Of a stretch of 21,568 nt of DNA, positions 14,665 through 20,280 are shown one piece after another (within the stretch, counting starts at the first letter, position 1; every line of letters starts with the position of its first letter). This DNA comes from Deinococcus sp. (GTDB taxonomy: Bacteria > Deinococcota > Deinococci > Deinococcales > Deinococcaceae), in contig JAGLBF010000031.1 of NCBI GenBank assembly GCA_018260375.1, forward strand, positions 1 to 21,568, in the 5' to 3' direction. The notes under the pieces are model-generated. The model made no database searches, was not told the DNA's origin, and worked only from the letters and a program-made list of their open reading frames with translations. Both the position numbers and the translations under genes were made by a program.

Positions 14665-15152
14665 AAGCCGTTTTCCCAGGAAGCTTTGACCCCATCACCA
14701 GCGGACATATGGACGTGCTAACCCGCGCCTCACGCATCTTTGAACATGTGAATATTACCGTCATGCACAATGCCCGTAAGCAAGGTCAGCACCTTTTCAC
14801 GCTAGAAGAGCGTATGAACATACTAGAAAGCGCCACCGCACACCTATCAAATATCAGTATAGATAGTTTTAGTGGCCTACTAGTAGATTATATGCACCTG
14901 CAAAAGCGCTCTATCATTGTGCGCGGCCTAAGAGCTGTGTCTGACTATGAATATGAATTGCAAATCGCTCACTTAAACAGGCAACTGGGAGATGTAGAAA
15001 CAGTATTTATTATGGCTGCTACCCGTTGGAGCTTTGTTAGCAGCAGCATGGTACGAGAAATTGCCTCATATGGTGGCGACGTGACCGAGATTGTGCCGCT
15101 TGCCAGTGCTGAAGCGCTAAAGATCAAGTTTGCGGGGGTCGCAAGGCCGTAA
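14661..15152 (+). CDS. coaD: Phosphopantetheine adenylyltransferase
   Basis: The 163-residue enzyme transfers AMP from ATP to 4'-phosphopantetheine, the penultimate step of coenzyme A synthesis. The nucleotidyltransferase motif is FPGSFDPITSGH at the N terminus (the family usually has HxGH; here the first His is Thr). The second signature is WSFVSSSMVREIA near residue 127, and VRGLRAVSDYEYELQIAHLN is a family hallmark. Length and order match CoaD. The middle of the gene (about 14810-15060) is clearly richer in A/T and uses CTA, ATA and TTA codons more than its neighbours. The gene ends before a strong bidirectional terminator. Confidence 0.95.
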   Translation: MKAVFPGSFDPITSGHMDVLTRASRIFEHVNITVMHNARKQGQHLFTLEERMNILESATAHLSNISIDSFSGLLVDYMHLQKRSIIVRGLRAVSDYEYELQIAHLNRQLGDVETVFIMAATRWSFVSSSMVREIASYGGDVTEIVPLASAEALKIKFAGVARP

Positions 15153-15219
15153 GAAAATAGCGCATGAGGTAATTGAATCTAACGTATGCTGCTGTTTAAT
15201 CCGAATTAGATAAAATAAA

Positions 15220-15253
15220 CAAGCGGGCCAACTGAAACTTGTTAGCCCGCTTG
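15220..15253. terminator. Bidirectional terminator between coaD and prfB
   Basis: CAAGCGGGCCAAC pairs with GTTAGCCCGCTTG over 13 bp (one G-U pair on one strand) around the 8-nt loop TGAAACTT. On the minus strand the stem is followed by TTTATTTTAT, a good U-tract for prfB. On the plus strand the tail is less T-rich. It sits between the two convergent genes. Confidence 0.85.
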
Positions 15254-15316
15254 CTCATTTACAGAGAAATGTAATTGTTTGGGCGCAAAAGCAGCTTCTT
15301 CGCTAACCTCATTACA

Positions 15317-16412
15317 TTATTCCTCATCGCCTAGTTCTTCGGCGGCGCGTTTGCCCGCCATCCACTCTAAGCCTGCCCACATATACTCATCTAGGTCGCC
15401 ATCTAAGATAGCGGCTGAATCATGGCGCATTACACCAGTACGGTGGTCTTTGATATACTGTTTGTCTAACACGTAGCTGCGAATCTGCGAACCCCATTCA
15501 ATTTTCTTTTGTTCACCGCGCGCTTTCATATCTTCCTCTTCGCGCTTACGCATTTCTATATCATATAAGCGCTGTTTGAGGATTTGCAGAGCCAAATCAT
15601 GGTTTTTGATTTGAGAACGGGTGATCTGACAGGCCACCGCAATGCCTGTAGGGATGTGGGTCAGGCGCACGGCCGAGTCAGTGGTATTTACGCCCTGCCC
15701 ACCCGCGCCCTGGGAGCGGAATACGTCGCGCCGCAGGTCAGAGTCGGGGATGTGAATGTCAATCTCTTCCTCGGGGACTTCAGGCACCACTTCTACACTG
15801 GCAAAACTGGTATGGCGGCGGTTGTTGCTGTCAAAGGGCGACACCCGCACCAAGCGGTGTACGCCCGCTTCGGGGGCCATCATGCCGTAGGCTTTTTCGC
15901 CGCGAATGATAAATTCAGCGCTGGTAATGCCCGCTTGGTCACCGTCTTGCTGATCAATCAGCTCTACTTTGTAGCCTCTGCGCTCGGCCCAGCGCATAAA
16001 CATCCGCTCTAGCATGCCCGCCCAGTCTTGTGACTCGGTGCCGCCGGCGCCCGACTTAACGCGCACAATGGCAGGGGTGTCAGCGTGCTTCATGGTAAAG
16101 AGGGTTTCACGGTACAGCTCATCAACATCGGCCTGTATGCGCTGCTGCTCTTCGGCGAGCATCTCGCGCTCGTCTTCGGCAGCCACGTCTTGCATTTCCT
16201 TCAGGCCGTCCGCTTCTGATTGCAGGCGGCTGTAGCTGTCGACAATTTTACGCAGGCTGCCCGCTTCCTGGTTGACCTTCCTAGCCCGCTCTGGATTGTT
16301 CCACAAGTCAGGATTGGCGAGGTCGCGGTCTAATTCGCTTAGACGACGCGTTTTTCCAGGAATGTCAAAGATACTCCCGGAGCGAGGCCAGTTTTTCTAG
16401 CAGTTCTTGCAT
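15317..16412 (-). CDS. prfB: Peptide chain release factor 2, with programmed +1 frameshift
   Basis: RF2 ends translation at UGA and UAA. The full product of 364 residues needs a +1 shift: 15 codons from ATG 16412 (MQELLEKLASLREYL) end at an in-frame UGA. Dropping the U at 16367 continues as DIPGKTRRLSELDRDL through to 15317. The SPF anticodon-like tripeptide that marks RF2 (RF1 has PAT) is at 191-193 and the catalytic GGQ at 237-239. The length fits bacterial RF2. AAGGAG lies 6 nt before the ATG, a normal Shine-Dalgarno site. An uncorrected annotation would start inside the gene near 16306. Expression is auto-regulated: low RF2 makes ribosomes pause at UGA and shift. Confidence 0.96.
16364..16379 (-). 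promoter_or_regulatory. prfB programmed frameshift site
   Basis: On the minus strand CGGGAG-TAT-CTT-TGA-C reproduces the well-studied site of other bacteria: an internal Shine-Dalgarno-like hexamer three bases before the slippery CUU, then UGA and a C, the weakest stop context. Frame 0 stops here and frame +1 continues without a break to the end of RF2. Confidence 0.95.
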
Positions 16413-16430
16413 GGCGTACTCCTTATTATC

Positions 16431-16467
16431 CTGGCCCTCTACAGGCCAGGGGCAAGCAGACAGTATA
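16431..16467 (-). promoter_or_regulatory. prfB promoter -10 and leader hairpin
   Basis: TATACT (16462-16467, minus strand) is a near-consensus -10 about 50 nt before the start codon. The leader between them contains CTGGCC-TGTAGAG-GGCCAG (16431-16449), a 6-bp stem with a 7-nt loop. Unlike most neighbours, prfB therefore has a real 5' leader with a Shine-Dalgarno site. Confidence 0.5.
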
Positions 16468-16500
16468 GCATCTTGGGCGGGCGGGTGGACTGTGCCGTCC

Positions 16501-16530
16501 ACATCGCAACGTCTACATCGCAACGTCTAC
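16501..16530 (+). repeat. Tandem 14-bp direct repeat between divergent genes
   Basis: ACATCGCAACGTCT occurs twice in a row (16501-16514, 16515-16528) and begins a third time. It lies between prfB and the bacilliredoxin gene, upstream of both promoters. It could bind a regulator or be a chance duplication. Confidence 0.7.
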
Positions 16531-16589
16531 ATTCCGGCACTCAGGGTGCAGCCTGCTTAGCCTCACCTTTGCCTCTGCGCGCTCAGGAG

Positions 16590-16595
16590 TACACT
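16590..16595 (+). promoter_or_regulatory. -10 element for leaderless bacilliredoxin mRNA
   Basis: TACACT is followed by GAACGT (6 nt) and ATG 16602. An AGGAG word at 16585-16589 precedes the hexamer and is too far upstream to serve as the ribosome site. Confidence 0.5.
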
Positions 16596-16601
16596 GAACG
16601 T

Positions 16602-17243
16602 ATGACCAATACCAGTGCAGAACAGCAAGTGTTGCTCCCCCTGACCACCCCCGAAGAAGTGGATACCTTTTTGGCGCAGTACCCCCAGGCCGCTATCTTT
16701 AAGGCGGGAACTTGCCACAAAACCATGCAGGGCTTTGGAGTATTAGAGACTTTCCTAGCTCGCTATCAGCTACCCGTGGGTTTTATTCGGGTGGTAGACT
16801 GGCGGCCTGCCAGCAACCATGTTACGGAGCTCAGCGGCCTGACTCACCACTCACCACAGTTTATTTTGTTTGAACACGGCCAGCCCAGCTTTGAGGTCAA
16901 CAACTGGGACATCACCCCCGACGCGTTGCTGCCCGTATTTGAAGATAAAGTGCCGCGCCGCAGCAGTGAGGCCACCATCACAGGCAAAGGCCATGTAGAG
17001 CCGTACAAGCAACTGATGCAGGCCTATTTGCAGGGCCAGATGCCCGACTGGGAATTTCAGGAGCGCTACGTCAATATGTTCCGTGACGACGCTAGCTTGC
17101 GCTCACAGCAAGAATTTGACATGCTGTCACGGCTTTTTGGTGACCCCGACGCGTATCACGGTGGCCTACACCAACTGGGTGCACCACAAGAGCGCGGCGA
17201 CCTGAAAAGCCGCGTGCAGGAATTGCTGACACAACTAGGCTGA
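16602..17243 (+). CDS. Monothiol bacilliredoxin (BrxC/YtxJ-like) fused to a colicin-immunity-like domain
   Basis: The 213-residue protein starts with a thioredoxin-fold domain (about 8-115). AAIFKAGTCHKTMQG places a single Cys38 where YtxJ/BrxC has its active cysteine, and THHSPQFILFEHGQPSFEVN with NWDIT matches the family's conserved SPQ and WxIT words. BrxC-type proteins remove bacillithiol from oxidised proteins, and Deinococcus makes bacillithiol. The second part (132-213) reads YKQLMQAYLQGQMPDWEFQE, VNMFRDD, FDMLSRLFGDPDAY and a closing helix. This is the pattern of the self-protective colicin-like immunity family (PF09204), by eye. The frame is open to 16407, but ATG 16602 is preferred because of the -10 spacing. 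The redox role is likely; the role of the tail is unknown. Confidence 0.82.
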   Translation: MTNTSAEQQVLLPLTTPEEVDTFLAQYPQAAIFKAGTCHKTMQGFGVLETFLARYQLPVGFIRVVDWRPASNHVTELSGLTHHSPQFILFEHGQPSFEVNNWDITPDALLPVFEDKVPRRSSEATITGKGHVEPYKQLMQAYLQGQMPDWEFQERYVNMFRDDASLRSQQEFDMLSRLFGDPDAYHGGLHQLGAPQERGDLKSRVQELLTQLG

Positions 17244-17305
17244 ACGGTCAAAGCTTTGGTAAAACAGTCAGTCTCAGCGTAAAAGGTTTCTTCAAAGGCC
17301 ACAGG

Positions 17306-17332
17306 TGACTGGCTAGTTAGACTAGCTAGTCA
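17306..17332. terminator. CTAG-rich stem-loop after the bacilliredoxin gene
   Basis: TGACTGGCTAGT pairs with ACTAGCTAGTCA over 12 bp (one G-U) around a TAG loop. It lies about 60 nt beyond the stop codon. No T-run follows on either strand, so it may be a processing or stabilising hairpin rather than a classical terminator. Confidence 0.5.
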
Positions 17333-17362
17333 GCCTGGTTAGCCAAGGGCCGAGTGACGGTG

Positions 17363-17467
17363 GATACAGTTTACAGACGCCGCTCCATACCAGGCATTCC
17401 GTATCTTTTCCCACTTGCACCGCCCTCATTGACTCAGAAACGACCTGATTTAATCGGAATTCATGTC
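17363..17467 (+). repeat. Dispersed repeat family B, copy 4 (degenerate)
   Basis: GATACAG, GACGCCGCTCCATACC, ATTCCGTAT, TTCCCACTTGCACC and ATCGGAATTCATGTCA follow the order of the complete copy at 13901-14040, with many changes and an internal shortening. It borders and partly supplies the end of the truncated VOC frame. Confidence 0.65.
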
Positions 17468-17571
17468 AGTAGGAATGGGGGCAGGCCCAGCAGACGGTAA
17501 AAAGCCAGCGCCCGCTCCATATCGCTCACGGCGACACTGAGATAGTTATTGAGATAGTTCGGGCTAGGCAT
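17461..17571 (-). pseudogene. Truncated VOC (glyoxalase/bleomycin-resistance fold) gene
   Basis: Thirty-six codons from ATG 17571 encode MPSPNYLNNYLSVAVSDMER then ALAFYRLLGLPPFLLT. This is the first strand and helix of a VOC domain (compare ADYDRARAFFVDILGF in the next gene). The frame then stops at a TGA formed where the degenerate family B repeat begins. A normal VOC protein has 115-130 residues, so about two thirds are missing. It starts 4 nt after the preceding VOC gene with AGGGG/AAGG just upstream, so it was once the third gene of this operon. It is probably non-functional. Confidence 0.7.
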
Positions 17572-17575
17572 GGCC

Positions 17576-17929
17576 TTACCCCTCGCCTTGCCAGAAGCCC
17601 AGCCACTGACCGTCTGGGGTGGCGACCGTGAATGTTGAGCCGAAAGGCATTTCATGCATGGATTCGATGAGTTCTACACCTGCGGCTGTCAGTTGGTCGT
17701 GGTATGCCTGTAAGTCTGGAACAGTGAAAAAGACGGTGACTCCCTGTCCCAGTGGGGTTTTAAGCGCCTTGTTCTCGCGCAAGGCCAGACCCGCACCGCT
17801 CGTGGACACAAAGGCATTCGCACCAGGACGTTCTTCAGTGGGTTCAAAGCCCAGGATGTCCACGAAGAAGGCTCGGGCGCGGTCATAATCGGCGGTGTGC
17901 AGGGTGACAAAACTGAGATTACTTTTCAT
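17576..17929 (-). CDS. VOC family protein (glyoxalase/bleomycin-resistance fold)
   Basis: The 117-residue protein has the two-module beta-alpha-beta-beta-beta layout of the vicinal oxygen chelate fold: LSFVTLHTADYDRARAFFVD and ILGFEPTEERPGANAFV in the first half, GVTVFFTVPDLQAYHDQLTA and VATPDGQWLGFWQ in the second. Members are metal-dependent lyases or dioxygenases, or antibiotic-binding resistance proteins. The closing motif PDGQWLGF is typical, but the ligand cannot be told. Its ATG overlaps the previous stop codon (ATGA), so it is co-translated with the upstream VOC gene. Confidence 0.88.
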   Translation of the reverse strand: MKSNLSFVTLHTADYDRARAFFVDILGFEPTEERPGANAFVSTSGAGLALRENKALKTPLGQGVTVFFTVPDLQAYHDQLTAAGVELIESMHEMPFGSTFTVATPDGQWLGFWQGEG

Positions 17930-18288
17930 TGCTGTTCTCCCTCATGACAAACCAGTTTGTGACCATCAGGCGTAAAGGTTTCAATGACTTCTCTAGAGGG
18001 CGTAGTGTGCGGCGCGTTGAGTTGCAGGTTATAAGCGTGCAGGTGGGGAACGGTGAACCAGTATTCAGCCCCGGCTGCTCGGAAAGGTTCCCTGGCGGGC
18101 ATCAGCGCAACTTCTGCGCCGCCTGCGCTGGCGTACTGGACTACGCTGTTGGACTGCTCTTGTATGCTGCTGGGGTGCTCCTGTGAAACCTCGAAGCCCA
18201 GCACCCCTTCAAAAAACTGGCGGGTCTTGGCGATGTCGTTGGCATACAGCACGTTCACGTTATGGTGCGTTGTTATCAGCTTGGACAT
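17926..18288 (-). CDS. VOC family protein (glyoxalase/bleomycin-resistance fold)
   Basis: The 120-residue protein has VOC features: NVLYANDIAKTRQFFEGVLG, then FEVSQEH, VVQYASAGGAEVALMPAREP, and a second module with EYWFTVPHLHAYNLQLN and FTPDGHKLVCHE. Start ATG 18288 is fixed by a strong AGGAGG (18296-18301) 7 nt upstream; the frame also opens six codons earlier. It follows the WYL regulator by 44 bp on the same strand and overlaps the next VOC gene, so the set forms one operon. The substrate is unknown. Confidence 0.87.
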   Translation of the reverse strand: MSKLITTHHNVNVLYANDIAKTRQFFEGVLGFEVSQEHPSSIQEQSNSVVQYASAGGAEVALMPAREPFRAAGAEYWFTVPHLHAYNLQLNAPHTTPSREVIETFTPDGHKLVCHEGEQQ

Positions 18289-18332
18289 GATTGTTCCTCC
18301 TGACACCAGCTTGCTGCCCGCCAGTGACAGCC

Positions 18333-19259
18333 CTATGTCAGGAGGATTTTCCGGGCTTCCTCATGTACCAGTTCATGGAGTTCGGCTGGTTCTAGCACCT
18401 GCACGCCCGCGCCCCACGACAAGACCCAGGGCAGTACCTCGCGCAGGTCACGCACTGTGAGCGTCACCTCGGTACCGCCTGAAACTTCGCTTTGCTCGGT
18501 CTGGAAATAGCTGGGCCGCTCCCTGAGTGGGCGCTTCAGGTCAGCATCAAAGAGGAGCCGGACGGTGACATTTCGGCCGTTTTCCTCACTCTCACGACGT
18601 TGCGTCCACTCCGGGTTGAGCGTAAATGTGGTGCCCAAAACGCGCAAATTGTCCATACGGCTGAGGCGGAAGATACGCTGCGCCCGCTTAAACGGTTCGA
18701 AGCCCCCCAGGAGCCACGCGCCGTAAAGCTGTACCAGTCGCAGCGGATAAACCTCACGCGACTCAGCTTCTGCTCCAGGTTTGTGATACTCAAACTGCAC
18801 GACCTTATGCCCCAGGACGGCGCTTCGTAGTTCACGTAGTCTCCCTGACTCCTGTTCATGATGGGACACGATACGGACTGCACGCCTCAACTCTTGCAAC
18901 TCAGCGCGTTGTTCATCCGGCAAGGCGGCTTCCAGCTTTTGTAGGGCGCTGGCGGCGGCCTGGGCATACTCGGTATCAAAGGCTCCATTTATGGCGTCTG
19001 CCCCCAGCATCAGCAGGAGGGCTTCAGCTGCTGTAAAGTGCAGGGCCGGCAGAAAGTAACCCTCCAGCAGGCGGTACCCTTTACCCGCCAGACTGACCAC
19101 AGGGACGCCCGATTCATTTAGGGCCGCGATGTCGCGGTACACCGTTCGCAGGCTGATGCCAAACATCCGGGCGACTTGCTCGGCTTGCACCCAGCCGCCG
19201 TCTTGACCACTATTACGCAGTTCCAACAAGAGAGCAAAAAGGCGGTCAGTCCGGTTCAC
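18333..19259 (-). CDS. YafY-type transcriptional regulator (HTH_11 and WYL domains)
   Basis: This 308-residue DNA-binding protein begins with a winged HTH (1-60: TDRLFALLLELRNSG, VQAEQVARMFGISLRTVYRD and IAALNESGVPVVSLAGKGYR). A WYL-type ligand domain follows (about 140-215: VVQFEYHKPGA, REVYPLRLVQLYGAWLLGGF), then a WCX-like C-terminal segment ending WVLSWGAGVQVLEPAEL. WYL proteins sense small molecules or nucleic acids and often control nearby genes. In the motif's place this protein has AWLLGG rather than Trp-Tyr-Leu. It heads the operon of VOC genes and probably controls it. Start GTG 19259 has CATAAT 7 nt upstream, so its mRNA is probably leaderless. Confidence 0.92.
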   Translation of the reverse strand: MNRTDRLFALLLELRNSGQDGGWVQAEQVARMFGISLRTVYRDIAALNESGVPVVSLAGKGYRLLEGYFLPALHFTAAEALLLMLGADAINGAFDTEYAQAAASALQKLEAALPDEQRAELQELRRAVRIVSHHEQESGRLRELRSAVLGHKVVQFEYHKPGAEAESREVYPLRLVQLYGAWLLGGFEPFKRAQRIFRLSRMDNLRVLGTTFTLNPEWTQRRESEENGRNVTVRLLFDADLKRPLRERPSYFQTEQSEVSGGTEVTLTVRDLREVLPWVLSWGAGVQVLEPAELHELVHEEARKILLT

Positions 19260-19266
19260 AGGCCTT

Positions 19267-19272
19267 ATTATG
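19267..19272 (-). promoter_or_regulatory. -10 element for leaderless WYL-regulator mRNA
   Basis: CATAAT on the minus strand is followed by AAGGCCT (7 nt) and GTG 19259. The AAGG in the spacer is too close to the start to act as a normal Shine-Dalgarno site. Confidence 0.55.
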
Positions 19273-19334
19273 CCGAGTTTTAGAGCAAATAAAAAGCTTT
19301 TCAGTTAATCAGATACTCTTTTAATATACAGTAG

Positions 19335-19440
19335 CTACTTAAAAACGCGATGAAAGAAGTCCAGCAGAAGTAGAAAAAAGTACAGATTCTGCTTAATTCC
19401 AGCACAATCTGCATGAAGCTGCTTTTTTAGTGGTATATAC
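19335..19440 (+). repeat. Degenerate copy of families A and B
   Basis: AAACGCGATGAAAGAAGTCC, AGCAGAAGTAGAAAAAAGTA and ACAGATTCTGCTTAATTCC follow, in decayed form, the words seen at 6345-6380 and 13226-13260. The wider 19260-19587 gap lies between divergent promoters and is very AT-rich from 19480 to 19530; no gene is seen in it. Confidence 0.45.
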
Positions 19441-19511
19441 GTCCAAAAGGCAAGGGCTGCCACTCTACCTCTATCTTATCCTTGCATTTAGATTATTTTA
19501 ATTTTATATTA

Positions 19512-19529
19512 TTACAATTCTCATTGTAA
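19512..19529. promoter_or_regulatory. Perfect palindrome, possible operator
   Basis: TTACAAT and ATTGTAA flank TCTC in the AT-rich gap between the WYL regulator and the membrane protein gene, about 45 bp upstream of the latter's -10. It could bind a dimeric regulator, perhaps the nearby WYL protein; this is a guess from position. Confidence 0.4.
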
Positions 19530-19574
19530 AGGATTCTTCAAGCAAGCTGTCACTCATTAGAGAGAGTATGGTTT

Positions 19575-19580
19575 TACTGT
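19575..19580 (+). promoter_or_regulatory. -10 element for leaderless membrane-protein mRNA
   Basis: TACTGT is followed by AAAGCTC (7 nt) and ATG 19588. No Shine-Dalgarno sequence is present. Confidence 0.5.
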
Positions 19581-19587
19581 AAAGCTC

Positions 19588-19947
19588 ATGATGGCGATAG
19601 TCTTCAGATTACTCCTGAGTGCGCTTGCACTTTATCTGATGACTCAGGTGTACGGCGGCGTGTATTTCGAACCCGGCAGCACTTGGGTTAATGTGCTGCT
19701 CACAGCGTTGGTGATGGGCATAGTCAATACCCTGGTGCGACCTATTTTGCTGCTACTCACCTTGCCCATCAACGTGCTCACGCTGGGCCTCTTTACGCTG
19801 GTGGTCAATGCGTTGGTGCTGATGATTGTAGCAGCCCTGACTACGCTAAATGTGACCAACTTTAGCGCGGCGCTGGTCGGTGGTTTGGTGTTGGCCTTTA
19901 TTAATTGGCTGATAGAACTGATAGTTCCATCGCCGCTCGCTGAGTAA
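19588..19947 (+). CDS. Four-TM phage-holin-family (YvlD-like) membrane protein
   Basis: The 119-residue protein consists of four hydrophobic segments: about 4-24 (FRLLLSALALYLMTQVYGG), 33-55 (VNVLLTALVMGIVNTLVRP), 57-85 and 93-115 (AALVGGLVLAFINWLIELIV). The NTLVRPILLLLTLPINVLTL block, with Gly-Leu-Phe-Thr-Leu next, is typical of the widespread holin superfamily IV/YvlD proteins found in bacterial chromosomes. Those are envelope proteins of unclear role, not proven lysis proteins, and no phage gene is nearby. ATG 19588 is chosen over the next codon, also ATG, from the -10 spacing. Confidence 0.85.
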   Translation: MMAIVFRLLLSALALYLMTQVYGGVYFEPGSTWVNVLLTALVMGIVNTLVRPILLLLTLPINVLTLGLFTLVVNALVLMIVAALTTLNVTNFSAALVGGLVLAFINWLIELIVPSPLAE

Positions 19948-20267
19948 CTGGTCATCACGGTGCAGCGTATAGGTATGGCAAAATTCATAAAAAACCTCCC
20001 TTTTCCGCATGCTTATACGGTATTCAGTAGGCCAGACGGTACTTCAGTGATGTGAGGCGCTTTAAGCAAAGGTGGCGTGAAGATTACCACACAACATTAT
20101 GCAAGAGGATTGAAACCGTCTTTTCCTCATTGGTGGCAGAGGGTAGATGCACGGCGCAGACAAAAACCCTACGCTCACTTCCAGTCCGTGTCGTGCTGCT
20201 CCCACTCAAGTCTCATACCGTTCTGTACCCTATAACCGGCATTCTGCACCCTGTGAATTCCCCACGC
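19948..20267. other. Intergenic gap with no recognised gene
   Basis: The gap holds a purine/pyrimidine-biased patch (AAAAAACCTCCCTTTTCC at about 19988), the word TTATACGGTATTCAG, and a segment near 20185-20225 (GTGCTGCTCCCACTCAAGTC) that resembles a decayed family D/E repeat. Short frames here overlap pyrD or run antisense and look non-coding. Confidence 0.5.
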
Positions 20268-20273
20268 TATGCT
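20268..20273 (+). promoter_or_regulatory. -10 element for leaderless pyrD mRNA
   Basis: TATGCT is followed by GTGTGGC (7 nt) and ATG 20281. The ATG inside the hexamer (20269) is in frame but is ruled out as the start by this reading. Confidence 0.55.
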
Positions 20274-20280
20274 GTGTGGC

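Noticed and set aside
19588..19947. Evidence for a prophage from the holin-family protein
   Set aside because: This family is common in chromosomes as a lone membrane protein, and no other phage genes are present.
19644..19988. Minus-strand frame opposite the holin-family gene with a good GGGAGG-TTTTTT-ATG start
   Set aside because: The translation is Ser/Thr-rich and patternless as expected for antisense of a membrane protein; only the ribosome-site resemblance is notable.
20107..20116. GGATTGAAAC, like the end of some CRISPR repeats
   Set aside because: Single occurrence with no repeat-spacer array nearby.
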